Source: Candidatus Zixiibacteriota bacterium (lineage in GTDB: Bacteria; Zixibacteria; MSB-5A5; GN15; FEB-12). From it: a stretch of 64,000 nt of DNA. The stretch covers positions 62,001-126,000 of the forward strand of contig DAOSXA010000001.1 of assembly GCA_035380245.1 (NCBI GenBank), written 5' to 3'. The notes under the pieces were generated by a model that made no database searches, was not told the origin of the DNA, and saw nothing but the letters and a program-made list of their open reading frames with translations. Position 1 is the stretch's first letter; the number at the start of each line of letters is the position of its first letter. A program made the translations under genes and the position numbers. Below are positions 33,573 to 43,070 of the stretch, in pieces.

Positions 33573-35021
33573 TTAAGCATTGCCGTCAGCAACCGCCTGT
33601 TTGTCCGGCGCCATGAGTGAGCCAACCGTATAAAACAACGCCGAGACTATAATCCCGTACACACTGAAATCAAGCCCCCAATTTCCCATAGCCACCGGAG
33701 GTAAAATAACCCCCGTCATAAGCAATAATGTCAAACCTCCACCGGCCAACATTCCTGCTATGGCTCCGATCGAAGAGCCCCGTTTCCAGAAATAAGCCCC
33801 CAATGTAGGGACAAACAATCCCGACACCATAAATGCATACGCGTAGAGAATGGCATCGAGCACTGTCTGGAATTGAGCGGCAAGAATCACCGCTATCAGA
33901 CCGATTACCGCCGTGGCCGCCATCGACAAACGAATTGATTTCTTCATGGAAAGATTCTTAAGCCAGTAACGTTCGATCAGGTCTTTGACGAAGTTCCCCG
34001 ATGAAGCCATCAGGCAACTGTCGGCCGTGGACATGATCGCAGAAAAGTATGAGGCGATTACGATACCGGTCACACCGATCGGCAACACGTCTCTGATCAG
34101 CATCGGCAACGCCATTTCCGGCTCCGCTTCGGGAAACATCACCCGGGCACACATTCCTAAAAACACCCCGGTGAAAGCCATCACCGGATACTCGAACAGA
34201 CCGGCAATATACCAGGCACGCCGGGCTTCCTTCTCGGAACGACAGGCGTACATACGCTGGTAAAGAGTCATTCCGATCAGCCAGATCGGGATGATTGTCA
34301 CCATCCAGTTGATAAACGTTACCGCCTCTATATTGCCGAGAGAAAAGTGACCTGGCGGCAATTCACTCCGCAAGGTTGACCAGCCCCCTATCTCATACAG
34401 TGTTACCGGAATCGTCACCAGTATCAGGCCGCTTAGCAAAAGCACCCATTGGAAAGTGTCGGTATAAATCACCGCTTTGAGGCCGCCTATCACGGTATAC
34501 AGGATCGTAATCAGAGCTATAGCGACCAGAGCGAAGGTGATCGGATCTACACCGAACGGATTAGTCTGTAAAATCGTAGCCGAGGCCAGCTTTGCCCCGG
34601 CCAGCATCTGCGCCCCGGTAAAACCAAGATAGCCGATCCCCGAAATCACCGCGGCTACGAGCGCCACACGGTCGTTGTAACGGAAACGAAGAAAATCCGG
34701 GTAGGTCATCATTCCCTTTGCCGCATCGATCTTTTTAATGCGGGGAATGATGAATACGGCCGAAAGCCATGCTCCGACCAGACCTGTAAAAAGCAACCAA
34801 CTGCCGGCAAGTCCCATAACGAAACCCACCCCACCTAGACCGATCGAAAAACCGCCGCCGACATCCGTCGCCACGATCGATAAACCTACATGAGCAGAGT
34901 GAACGGAACGATCTCCCACATAATAATCCTCGGTGCTTTTATTGCGACGGAAAAAATAGAATCCTACACCAAGCACCGCCGTCAGGTAGATACCGAATAT
35001 AATAAAATCGAGAATAGTCAT
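33573..35021 (-). CDS. Sodium:solute symporter (SSS/SLC5 family)
   Basis: This 482-residue inner-membrane protein has about 13 helices. Typical SSS sequence includes TEDYYVGDRSVHSAHVGLSIVATDVGGGFSIG and the family block ASYFSAIMSTADSCLMASSGNFVKDL, with the Ser residues of the Na2 site. It lies between the genes for lysine 2,3-aminomutase and AblB with gaps of nine and 17 bases, so it is part of the beta-lysine osmolyte operon. It may import lysine, beta-lysine or another compatible solute; the substrate cannot be read from sequence. Confidence 0.88.
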   Translation of the reverse strand: MTILDFIIFGIYLTAVLGVGFYFFRRNKSTEDYYVGDRSVHSAHVGLSIVATDVGGGFSIGLGGVGFVMGLAGSWLLFTGLVGAWLSAVFIIPRIKKIDAAKGMMTYPDFLRFRYNDRVALVAAVISGIGYLGFTGAQMLAGAKLASATILQTNPFGVDPITFALVAIALITILYTVIGGLKAVIYTDTFQWVLLLSGLILVTIPVTLYEIGGWSTLRSELPPGHFSLGNIEAVTFINWMVTIIPIWLIGMTLYQRMYACRSEKEARRAWYIAGLFEYPVMAFTGVFLGMCARVMFPEAEPEMALPMLIRDVLPIGVTGIVIASYFSAIMSTADSCLMASSGNFVKDLIERYWLKNLSMKKSIRLSMAATAVIGLIAVILAAQFQTVLDAILYAYAFMVSGLFVPTLGAYFWKRGSSIGAIAGMLAGGGLTLLLMTGVILPPVAMGNWGLDFSVYGIIVSALFYTVGSLMAPDKQAVADGNA

Positions 35022-35030
35022 GCCACGGCG

Positions 35031-36335
35031 TCAGTCATCCCGGCGTCTGTATCGCTCGTTATCGGATGGAACAAGTGCGATGGAGTCATCGTCAGACAAC
35101 AACTTCTCGATTCCCAACGGATCGATCTCCTGGGCGTCATCGAGATTCAACTCCAGGTCACATCTGTCGCAATGTCGGTCGCAGAAAATCGGTTCGTAGG
35201 AATCCGGCTCCTTGTAAGTGGTAATCACCCCCTCATAGTTACGCAGCACCACCTTATTGGTAGACCATGAAATCAAATACTGAGGCATCACCGGAATCTT
35301 ACCGCCGCCGCCGGGAGCATCGATCACATAGGTCGGGACACAAAGACCGCTGGTATGACCGATAAGGCTCTCCAGTATCTCGATACCTTTCCCCACCGGT
35401 GTTCGGAAATGCGACAAACCTTCAGCTAAATCGCATTGGTACAGGTAATAAGGACGCACCCTATTGGCCACCAGTTTGTGAACCAGAGCCTTCATGATCC
35501 GGGGACAATCATTCACTCCGGCCAGCAAAACCGACTGATTCCCCAAAGGCAATCCGGCATCGGCCAGTCGCGCCAATGCCTCACGAGCGGAGTCGGTGAT
35601 CTCGCGCGGATGATTGAAATGGGTGTTGATCCATAACGGATGATGCTTCTTAAGTACCTTGACCAGGCTATCGGTAATACGATAAGGCAATACCACGGGA
35701 GTACGTGTCCCAATACGAATAATTTCAACATGGTCGATCGATCTCAATTCGGTCAGAAGCCAGTCCAGACGATCGTCCGAAAGCATCAGCGGATCACCGC
35801 CGCTTAGAAGCACATCCCGGACTACGGGATTATCGCGAATGTAATCGATACCTTGTTGTAGTTGTTCCTTTACCGGGATGTAGTCACGGTCTCCCACGCG
35901 TCGCTTCCGCGTACAATGGCGGCAATACATAGCACACATATTACTCACCAGGAACAACACTCGGTCAGGATAGCGATGAGTTAGACCGGGAACGGGGCTG
36001 TCGGCATCCTCGTGTAACGGATCGGCCATATCCGCCTCGGTCAGGATCAACTCCTGCGGCTGAGGAAATGCCTGACGAAAGATAGGATCGTTTTCGAGAT
36101 TGTTTTGATCGATCAAAGATAAGTAGTAAGGCACAACCGCCATGGGGAATTTTTCAATCGTTCGCTCGAAACTCTCACGTTGCTCCGATCCGAGCCTTAC
36201 GTCGAGAATTCGCTCGAACGTATCAAGATCGCGAACCGTATTCCGGACCTGCCATTGCCAGTCTCGCCAGTTGGAGGTTTTGGCCTCTTCGTCAATAGCT
36301 TGAATGATGTTTTTCTGATTTGACGACAGGGTCAT
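35031..36335 (-). CDS. ablA: Lysine 2,3-aminomutase (radical SAM, PLP)
   Basis: This 434-residue enzyme converts L-lysine to L-beta-lysine. The radical-SAM cluster motif is C134-x3-C138-x2-C141 in SNMCAMYCRHCTRKRRVG. The PLP-binding Lys lies in DAPGGGGKIPVMPQYLI, and C-terminal cysteines (CDRHCDRCDLEL) fit the zinc site at the dimer interface. It lies with ablB in one operon, which points to osmolyte synthesis rather than lysine fermentation. Its ATG overlaps the MarR stop codon (ATGA). Confidence 0.95.
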   Translation of the reverse strand: MTLSSNQKNIIQAIDEEAKTSNWRDWQWQVRNTVRDLDTFERILDVRLGSEQRESFERTIEKFPMAVVPYYLSLIDQNNLENDPIFRQAFPQPQELILTEADMADPLHEDADSPVPGLTHRYPDRVLFLVSNMCAMYCRHCTRKRRVGDRDYIPVKEQLQQGIDYIRDNPVVRDVLLSGGDPLMLSDDRLDWLLTELRSIDHVEIIRIGTRTPVVLPYRITDSLVKVLKKHHPLWINTHFNHPREITDSAREALARLADAGLPLGNQSVLLAGVNDCPRIMKALVHKLVANRVRPYYLYQCDLAEGLSHFRTPVGKGIEILESLIGHTSGLCVPTYVIDAPGGGGKIPVMPQYLISWSTNKVVLRNYEGVITTYKEPDSYEPIFCDRHCDRCDLELNLDDAQEIDPLGIEKLLSDDDSIALVPSDNERYRRRDD

Positions 36336-36868
36336 GGGCTCGCCTCCTCGCCACGTTCCGTCAACTGGCCGTCCGGCACCAGGTTGGGAGAAGCATCAAT
36401 TCCCTCAGCCCTGATAAGCGCTACTACCCGTTCGAGCGAAAGCGCGATCGCCGCCTGCTCCAGAACCGGAAGACGGCGTAAAGCATTCGACAAACGATCC
36501 TGTAAAAGAATAGGAGCCGACTCCGCTAACTTGCGACCCGATTCGGTTACTTCCAGCCAGACACGCCGACGGTCCGAATTATCCCGGCGGCGCTTTACCA
36601 GTTTTCGGGTTTCCAGCCGGTCGATAATTCCATTAATCGTACTCATGCTAAGGTTGACCTCGGCAGCCAACTTCGATTGAGTGGTTCTACCGGCACGCAC
36701 CAATGAATAAAGACAGATCATCTGTGGTGTTGTAACCTGATGTTCCGCGTACAATCGTCGTGAGTGCAGATCGACCGCTCGAATAATACGACGAAGCGCT
36801 GTAAGAACCCGCATCCCGCAGCTTTCGAAAAACGGGTCGGGAGAAATAATTTCTTCTTTGTCTTGCAT
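36332..36868 (-). CDS. MarR-family regulator of the beta-lysine operon
   Basis: This 178-residue winged-helix protein has TTPQMICLYSLVRAGRTTQSKLAAEVNLSMSTINGIIDRLETRKLVKRRRDNSDRRRVWLEVTESGRKLAES, a clear MarR domain. MarR regulators often lie next to ectoine or other compatible-solute operons, so osmotic control is plausible. It is the first gene of the operon and overlaps ablA by four bases. ATG 36868 is used; the frame is open to 36964, but that stretch is lysine/asparagine-rich and AT-rich like a promoter. Confidence 0.85.
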   Translation of the reverse strand: MQDKEEIISPDPFFESCGMRVLTALRRIIRAVDLHSRRLYAEHQVTTPQMICLYSLVRAGRTTQSKLAAEVNLSMSTINGIIDRLETRKLVKRRRDNSDRRRVWLEVTESGRKLAESAPILLQDRLSNALRRLPVLEQAAIALSLERVVALIRAEGIDASPNLVPDGQLTERGEEASP

Positions 36869-37131
36869 CTTATTGTTTATCTTTATGTTACATATATTTC
36901 CCGAACGAATCATTTCTATACGTAATAATTTTATACAAGATATCCCCCGATGTTCGCCTGTCAAGTTTCAATCTTCCCCAAAAACAAGACAGTTTAATTC
37001 CTACTTTTCACTTAACCTTGGAATAGAACCACATATATCCTTATAATACATGCACTTAACCGACAACGACAGGCGTCTGTGAGGCTTTCGTCAGGATCTT
37101 CACATCAGAGAACGTGCCTTTCAGCACCAAA
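36869..37131. other. AT-rich divergent promoter region
   Basis: This non-coding stretch lies between the MarR-led operon (minus) and the PhoB-like regulator (plus). It is strongly AT-rich at 36860-36945, probably the MarR promoter. No gene is seen. Confidence 0.4.
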
Positions 37132-37161
37132 TTCTTAATCTATTCTTAACATGACCCTAAC
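37132..37161 (+). promoter_or_regulatory. Three 11-bp direct repeats upstream of the PhoB-like regulator
   Basis: TTCTTAA at 37132, TTCTTAA at 37143 and ACCCTAA at 37154 recur at exact 11-base steps, with the TTAAC/CTAAC cores at 37135, 37146 and 37157. This is the spacing of PhoB/OmpR-family tandem half-sites. A TACATT -10-like hexamer follows at 37180. Autoregulation is likely. Confidence 0.65.
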
Positions 37162-37232
37162 AAGTCTTGAATCGAGAGATACATTTTAAGGATTGAAACG
37201 ATCGTTAACCGGTTAAGCAGAGCGGTACGCAA

Positions 37233-37940
37233 ATGGCAGATGCCAAAATACTGGTAATTGAGGACGACCCCGATCTGGGCTCACTGATAAAATACAACCT
37301 GCAACGCGAGGGTTATGACGTCGAGGTGGCTATTTCCGGCGAGCAGGGTCTTGATCTGGCTGATCATTTTTCCCCCGATTTAGTTCTGCTGGATATCATG
37401 CTCCCCGGCCAGGACGGCTTCGAGGTTTGTCGCAAGCTCAAATCCGACAAAGACAAAACCGGCCCCCAGGTGATTATGTTAACCGCCCGCACTGAAGAAA
37501 ACGATATCGTCACGGGGCTGGAAATAGGAGCCGACGACTATATCACCAAACCATTTTCTCCCCGTGTTCTCGGCGCCCGCATCAGGGCGCGCTTGCGCCT
37601 GGCCGGAGAGGAGACCTCCGGCGCCGACCGTAATACTCCTGTCAGTTACGGTCGATTGCAGATTGATCCCCGGCGTCATTCGGTCAAACTCGATGACCAA
37701 TCCCTGACCCTTACACCAACCGAATTCCGTATCCTGCTCCTGCTCGCGGGCAAACCCGGAGTGGTTTATTCCCGTTACGAAATCGTAGATGCCGTCAGCG
37801 GCGGTGAGGCGGTCGTAACCGACAGGTCCGTCGATGTTCAGATTGTCGGCCTGCGTAAAAAACTCGGGGGGTGCGCCGATTATATCGAAACCGTACGCGG
37901 CTTCGGCTACCGTTGTCGCGAATCAGTCGGCGTACGCTAG
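37233..37940 (+). CDS. OmpR/PhoB-family response regulator
   Basis: This 235-residue protein has a receiver (VIEDDPDLGSLIKYNLQREGYDV; Asp54 in LVLLDIMLPGQDG; DDYITKPFSPRVL) and an OmpR/PhoB winged helix (LTPTEFRILLLLAGKPGVVYSRYEIVDAV…DRSVDVQIVGLRKKLGGCADYIETVRGFGYRC). Sequence and its 11-bp repeats resemble PhoB. No histidine kinase gene adjoins, so it is an orphan here. A serine hydrolase gene follows after 17 bases and is probably co-transcribed. Confidence 0.93.
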   Translation: MADAKILVIEDDPDLGSLIKYNLQREGYDVEVAISGEQGLDLADHFSPDLVLLDIMLPGQDGFEVCRKLKSDKDKTGPQVIMLTARTEENDIVTGLEIGADDYITKPFSPRVLGARIRARLRLAGEETSGADRNTPVSYGRLQIDPRRHSVKLDDQSLTLTPTEFRILLLLAGKPGVVYSRYEIVDAVSGGEAVVTDRSVDVQIVGLRKKLGGCADYIETVRGFGYRCRESVGVR

Positions 37941-37957
37941 CCCGACCGGATCAGCTT

Positions 37958-39640
37958 ATGGAAAAGCTGATAGCTGCTTTCCTCTCTTTATTTCTTATGA
38001 TCTCGACGGCAACAGCTCGCACCCGGCCGCAGGAAGAGCTTGACCGTTACCTTGAAGCTGCCGTAGAAGCCTGGAACTTTCGCGGCGCTGCTCTTGTGGC
38101 TTGCGGCGGGGACGTCATTATAAGTCACGCCTACGGCCCGGCCAACGAGCAGTTCAATCTCCCCAACGACACCGCCACGAAGTTCATCATCGGCTCCATA
38201 ACCAAGCAGTTTACGGCCGCCGCCATCCTCAAGCTACACGACATGGGTAAACTTGATCTTAACCGGACTATTGACGACTTTATTCCGGACTACCCCCAGC
38301 CCGCCGGCAGCACCGTAACCGTCAGCCAGCTTCTGACCCACACTTCCGGCATCCCCAATTACACCGCTCTGCCTCAGCTTCAATTCGGTCGCACTCACGA
38401 GTTAAGTCCCCCGGAGATCATGAATCTGTTTAAAAGCCTCCCGCTTGAATTCGAACCCGGCTCTCGTTTCGCCTATTCCAACTCCGGCTATATCGTTCTC
38501 GGAGAAATAATCGAGCGTGTTTCCGGGCAATCGTATGAGGCATTCCTTCATCATGAGCTCTTCAAACCGTGCGGCATGAATTCCAGCGGTTACGGTCGCC
38601 GCGAGGCCGGTCTGCCTCAACGAGCCGACGGTTACACCGTTGATGAAAACAACCAACCGATCGCCGCCGTACCGATTAGCTATTCGGTACTTCACACCGC
38701 CGGGGCGCTCTATTCCACGGTAGGCGACATGTTTCGCTGGAACCGGTGTCTCGACGAAGGGTGCGTCCTCAGCCGGTCCTCTATGCGCATGATGTTCACC
38801 GACCATGGCTTCGGATACGGCTATGGCTGGTACATCGATTCCGTCTACGGTCGCCCCCACTATTTCCACGGCGGATTTCTCGACGGCTTCAACACCACCG
38901 TCGAACGCTGGCCCGAGGATAAATTGCTGGTTATCATCTTCAGCAACGAGGATGAAGCCCCGGTCAAAAAAATGGCGCGCGGCCTGGCTTCGATCTGCCT
39001 TTTCGACCGTCCTTACGTCTGGCCGGAAAAACATCAACCGATCAATCTCGACAATCTCGACTTCAGCCAATACGACGGTGTCTATCAGCCCAACAACGGC
39101 CCGGAACATGTCATTGCCGCCGACGGCGACAGCCTGTTCATTCAGCTACCGGAACACGAACGCGACCGCCTCCTCCCCGTCGCCACAGACAGCTTTTTCC
39201 TTCTTACCGACAACACCGTCTCTCTTACTTTCTTCCGGGATGCTTTCAACGAACCGGTCGGGTACCATCTCTGGGACGAGGGTATCACGATTAAAGCTTT
39301 CAAGATCGAAACTGAGGAGGCATTCAGACTCCTTGAGATGTTTCGAGCACAACCTGTCGATCCCGCCGTTCACGGAGCTGTGGTCGGGACTTATCGTATT
39401 CGTTCCGAAATGGTTCCGGCCGATTCGAGTCTGTACATCACGATTACTCTGGAAGACTGTCACCTTTTCGCTTCGGTCGGGAATTTCGAACGGATCGAGC
39501 TTGTTCCGCGCTCCGACCTGGAATTTTTCCACCGCACCGGCGGATTCTCTATCGTATTCAATCGTAATGAATCAGGCAACATCGACACCTGCCTGATTCA
39601 CATGGGCAATCAGACCGTCGTGGGCCGTCGCGTCCCATGA
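37958..39640 (+). CDS. Secreted serine hydrolase, class C beta-lactamase/DD-peptidase-like
   Basis: This is a 560-residue exported protein with the signal peptide MEKLIAAFLSLFLMISTATA. The catalytic motifs of the beta-lactamase (PF00144) family are present: S80-x-x-K83 (GSITKQF), Y173-x-N175 (FAYSNSGY) and HGG (YFHGGFLDGFNTTVERW). A ~190-residue C-terminal beta-rich extension follows. Family members are mostly peptidases or esterases of unknown substrate; true beta-lactamase activity should not be assumed. ATG 37958 begins the signal peptide and lies just after the regulator stop; the frame is open upstream inside the regulator gene. Confidence 0.88.
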   Translation: MEKLIAAFLSLFLMISTATARTRPQEELDRYLEAAVEAWNFRGAALVACGGDVIISHAYGPANEQFNLPNDTATKFIIGSITKQFTAAAILKLHDMGKLDLNRTIDDFIPDYPQPAGSTVTVSQLLTHTSGIPNYTALPQLQFGRTHELSPPEIMNLFKSLPLEFEPGSRFAYSNSGYIVLGEIIERVSGQSYEAFLHHELFKPCGMNSSGYGRREAGLPQRADGYTVDENNQPIAAVPISYSVLHTAGALYSTVGDMFRWNRCLDEGCVLSRSSMRMMFTDHGFGYGYGWYIDSVYGRPHYFHGGFLDGFNTTVERWPEDKLLVIIFSNEDEAPVKKMARGLASICLFDRPYVWPEKHQPINLDNLDFSQYDGVYQPNNGPEHVIAADGDSLFIQLPEHERDRLLPVATDSFFLLTDNTVSLTFFRDAFNEPVGYHLWDEGITIKAFKIETEEAFRLLEMFRAQPVDPAVHGAVVGTYRIRSEMVPADSSLYITITLEDCHLFASVGNFERIELVPRSDLEFFHRTGGFSIVFNRNESGNIDTCLIHMGNQTVVGRRVP

Positions 39641-39652
39641 CCGGCTTCATTT

Positions 39653-39690
39653 CTAACCAACTGCTAAACTTACCCTAATACTACTCTAAC
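39653..39690 (+). promoter_or_regulatory. Four 11-bp CTAA(C) direct repeats upstream of the TonB receptor
   Basis: CTAAC at 39653, CTAAA at 39664, CTAAT at 39675 and CTAAC at 39686 are spaced exactly 11 bases apart. They match the cores seen upstream of the PhoB-like regulator (37135-37161), so the same regulator probably binds both. Confidence 0.65.
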
Positions 39691-39798
39691 ACTCGAACGA
39701 CTTCTTTGTCGCCGTAGTCAGCGCATGCCAAGAAGGCGTTGACTCTGATTTAAGGTGGAACAGAACAATTTTGGGACTATCAAGGGAGATCTTGACAA

Positions 39799-42762
39799 AT
39801 GCCAACCCCAAACAACTCGTCTTTCGAGACACGGAAGTCTAAACCAGGATACGGAAAACCGTATCCAAGCTTGTTAGTCATGCTCGTCGTTACGTTGCTG
39901 CTTCTGTCGGCAACCGCTCTTGCCGCCGAAATCGCCACCGGCAAGATCAACGGCACCATCAGCGATGCCGAAACCGGTGAACCGGTTATCGGCGCCACCC
40001 TGATGCTGATCGGCACCACCATGGGCGCCAAAGCCGACCTCGACGGCAACTTCTGGGTCAAGCATATCCCGGAGGGAATCTATAACCTCCGCATCTCCAG
40101 TGTCGGCTATGAAAGCACGGAAATTATCGACGTTAAGGTCGTCCCGGATCAGCCGGTCGATATCGACGTCTCATTGAAAAAAGTATATCTGCAAACCGAG
40201 GGGATAAAAGTCACGGCCCGGGCGGTACATAACACCGAGGCCTCTCTGCTGAAACAGCGTCAGAAATCGACCACGGTTTCCGATGCTATCAGCTCCGAAG
40301 ACATCTCCCGATCGGGCAGCGGGCACGCCGCGGAAGCTATGAGCAAGGTAACGGGCGCATCCGTCGTCGACGGAAAGTTCGTTTACGTTCGCGGCCTTGG
40401 CGATCGCTATTCAACAACCCACCTGAATGGCCGCCCGCTGCCCAGTCCCGACCCCGACAAGCAATCCGTGCCGATGGATCTCATCCCGGCCGGATTGCTC
40501 GATAATATAGTAGTCGAAAAGACCTTCACACCAGACAAACCCGGTAACTTCGCCGGCGGCAGCACCAACCTGGCTACCAAGGATTACCCCGACCAGCGCA
40601 CCCTCAAATTCTCGGTCTCAACCGGTTTTAACAGCAACACCACCCTCAAGGACGGTCTTCTCGTCCAGAATCATTCCAGCACCGACTGGCTTGGTATCGA
40701 CGACGGTATGCGCGACCTGCCTCAGATCGTTGAAGATAATCCGGAGCTTCAGGAATCCTCTCAGGATTTGCGTGGTCGCATTCTTGGCGATACGAGTTCC
40801 GCCAGCTATGACTCCATCACGACGCTGGCCAACTATATCGTTAATTCGAGTCGCGCTTTCACGACTGAAATGCAACCGCATGAAACCAAAGCTCCCGTCA
40901 ATCAGAGTTATGCACTCTCGTTCGGGAACCAGTACTCCCTTTGGGACAATCCCCTGGGCGTACTGGCCAGTCTCAGCTACAACCGTAAGTACAGCTCTAT
41001 CAGCGATGGCATCACCGGATTGTACGAAGGCGCTGATGCCGTCACACAGGATAACGACATGAAGTACTTCGTCGGAACCGATGAGGTACTCTGGGGCGGG
41101 TTGGCTGAATTGACCTACCGCCCGCATGAGAACCACAAATTCAAAACGACCTTCATGTACACTCGTCACGGCGAAACCCGGAACGAATATCTCGTCGGTC
41201 GCTATCCTTACCATTACAACGAGTCCCAATATGACTCCTTGCGCTACCGCTGGCTTGAATACTCGGAGCAACTACTCAAATCTTTCCAGATCTCCGGTGA
41301 ACACCTCGGAGCTCCGTTCATGAACGACCTGCTCGGGCAACTCCGAACCAACTGGGAGCTCAGCATTTCGCGCACCGAACAAAACGAACCCGATGTACGC
41401 TACTTCGGGGATATCAAAGCATATCTGAGCGAAGATGATTACATGTATATCATCAACTCGACATCGACTGATTCCCCCTCTCGTTCCTGGCGAGATCTTA
41501 ATGAATCGAACGACAGTTACGCCGTCGATTTCGAGCTGCCTTTGTCACACACGATGAAGTTCAAAACGGGCGCATCTTACCTCGAAAAGAACCGCACTTA
41601 CCGCGATCGCCGTTTCGAATACGTCCGCTATAACGATTACGACGGCAACATAGATACGTACACAAACACGCTCGGCATCGAATCCATCGACACCACTCGC
41701 TCAGGTCGCGTTTATATCACCCTCGAGAATTACATCGAGGAACGCACTCAGGACATCAACCAATACGATGGTTACCAGAAGATTGCGGCCGGTTACGGCA
41801 TGATCGAAGCACCGGTGCCGTACATAAAGGATCTCGACTTCGTCGGGGGCGTACGATACGAAACCACCGATATGTGGGGCGCCGTTCACGATACGACCAA
41901 AAACGAGGGACGAATTGACGACGCCGATTGGCTTCCCTCGCTCAATCTGATCTATCACCTGAGCAATAACGCCAACATGCGTTTGTCCTACGGTAAAACC
42001 CTGGCCCGCCCGACTATGCGTGAATTGACTCCCTCCCATACCGAGGAGTTCGGAACCGGAGCGCTCTTCATGGGCAACGACACCCTGGTCCATACCCGCA
42101 TCGACAACTACGACGCTCGTTTGGAATGGTTTATTCGGCCGGGTGAAGTGATCGCTATCAGCGGTTTCTACAAGGCGTTCAGCCATCCCATCGTACGGGC
42201 TTTCGTAGGCAACAACGGCAACATCCAGGTTTTTAACGTCGACCACGGTACCGTATACGGCCTCGAATTCGAATTCCGCCGTCACCTCGACTGGATTTAC
42301 AGCGGCCTGGCTAATTTCATCTTCGGCGGCAATCTCACTCTCGTAAGTTCGAAGATCGATGTCGCCGCCTCAGAAATCTCCGGTTCGGCCGGCAGCTTCA
42401 ACGAGCATGAACGACCGATGCCGTCCCAGTCCCCTTACGTGGTCAACTGGGATCTCGGCTATGACAACCTGCGGACGGGGACGTCCGCATCGATATACTA
42501 CAACGTGTTCGGACGTCGCCTCGCGGTTAACTCCGATCCGCCGACTCCGGACGTTTACGAAGAAGCCCGCACCCAGCTCGACCTGCTCTTTACGCAGCGA
42601 CTCATGAGCGGTACCAGGCTTAAGCTGGCCGCCAAAAACGTGCTGGATGAAGACGTTCTGTTCAAGTACGACGGCACCCGCCCGGATGGCAGCGATGCTA
42701 TCTATAAACGCTACAGCCGCGGCGTAACTTACTCGGTCGGCATAGCCTACGATATCTGGTAA
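39799..42762 (+). CDS. Large TonB-dependent receptor with carboxypeptidase-like N-terminal domain
   Basis: This is a 987-residue outer-membrane receptor. It has an unusually long N-region before the hydrophobic signal segment (SLLVMLVVTLLLLSATALAAE, ~24-44). Next come a carboxypeptidase-regulatory-like domain (GKINGTISDAETGEPVIGATLMLIGT, to ~130), plug (SDAISSEDISRSGSGHAAEAMSKVTGASVVDGKFVYVRGLGDRYSTTHLNGRPLPSPDP) and barrel ending in YSVGIAYDIW. The plug type is shared with large TonB receptors for complex organic ligands. GGGAG precedes the ATG. The promoter carries four PhoB-like repeats, so phosphate or an organophosphate ligand is possible (inference). Confidence 0.93.
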   Translation: MPTPNNSSFETRKSKPGYGKPYPSLLVMLVVTLLLLSATALAAEIATGKINGTISDAETGEPVIGATLMLIGTTMGAKADLDGNFWVKHIPEGIYNLRISSVGYESTEIIDVKVVPDQPVDIDVSLKKVYLQTEGIKVTARAVHNTEASLLKQRQKSTTVSDAISSEDISRSGSGHAAEAMSKVTGASVVDGKFVYVRGLGDRYSTTHLNGRPLPSPDPDKQSVPMDLIPAGLLDNIVVEKTFTPDKPGNFAGGSTNLATKDYPDQRTLKFSVSTGFNSNTTLKDGLLVQNHSSTDWLGIDDGMRDLPQIVEDNPELQESSQDLRGRILGDTSSASYDSITTLANYIVNSSRAFTTEMQPHETKAPVNQSYALSFGNQYSLWDNPLGVLASLSYNRKYSSISDGITGLYEGADAVTQDNDMKYFVGTDEVLWGGLAELTYRPHENHKFKTTFMYTRHGETRNEYLVGRYPYHYNESQYDSLRYRWLEYSEQLLKSFQISGEHLGAPFMNDLLGQLRTNWELSISRTEQNEPDVRYFGDIKAYLSEDDYMYIINSTSTDSPSRSWRDLNESNDSYAVDFELPLSHTMKFKTGASYLEKNRTYRDRRFEYVRYNDYDGNIDTYTNTLGIESIDTTRSGRVYITLENYIEERTQDINQYDGYQKIAAGYGMIEAPVPYIKDLDFVGGVRYETTDMWGAVHDTTKNEGRIDDADWLPSLNLIYHLSNNANMRLSYGKTLARPTMRELTPSHTEEFGTGALFMGNDTLVHTRIDNYDARLEWFIRPGEVIAISGFYKAFSHPIVRAFVGNNGNIQVFNVDHGTVYGLEFEFRRHLDWIYSGLANFIFGGNLTLVSSKIDVAASEISGSAGSFNEHERPMPSQSPYVVNWDLGYDNLRTGTSASIYYNVFGRRLAVNSDPPTPDVYEEARTQLDLLFTQRLMSGTRLKLAAKNVLDEDVLFKYDGTRPDGSDAIYKRYSRGVTYSVGIAYDIW

Positions 42763-43070
42763 ACCGATGCGAACCCTCCCGCCAGGATACTGGACAAAAC
42801 GACTTTTGTATCGAGTTACATGGAAACAAAAACAGAGCGCGTGTAAATAGAGTTAGCGCCGACTGCGAGAGCCAACTTGAAGACGGCCCTGACCAACACC
42901 TCGACGATGACAACAACAAGAGCAAACCGTTAATCGAAAGAAAGGACGAAGTCAGAGGAAGATCGCTTTCTTATGTAATCCACGAAGTAAAACAATTCCG
43001 ATGCAAGAAGTTGAAGTAAGTATCTTGGCTGCCCTCCGGACGGTTGCGGCAGTTAAAGGAGGAAAACAAA
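42763..43070. other. Intergenic region before the duplicated dockerin protein
   Basis: This 308-base gap shows no gene, terminator or clear operator. At its right end AAAGGAGG (43055-43062) is a strong ribosome binding site for the GTG at 43071. Confidence 0.4.

Noticed and set aside
37958..39640. Antibiotic-resistance beta-lactamase
   Set aside because: The SxxK/YxN/HGG family is broad; length and C-terminal extension fit generic serine hydrolases, so resistance is not supported.
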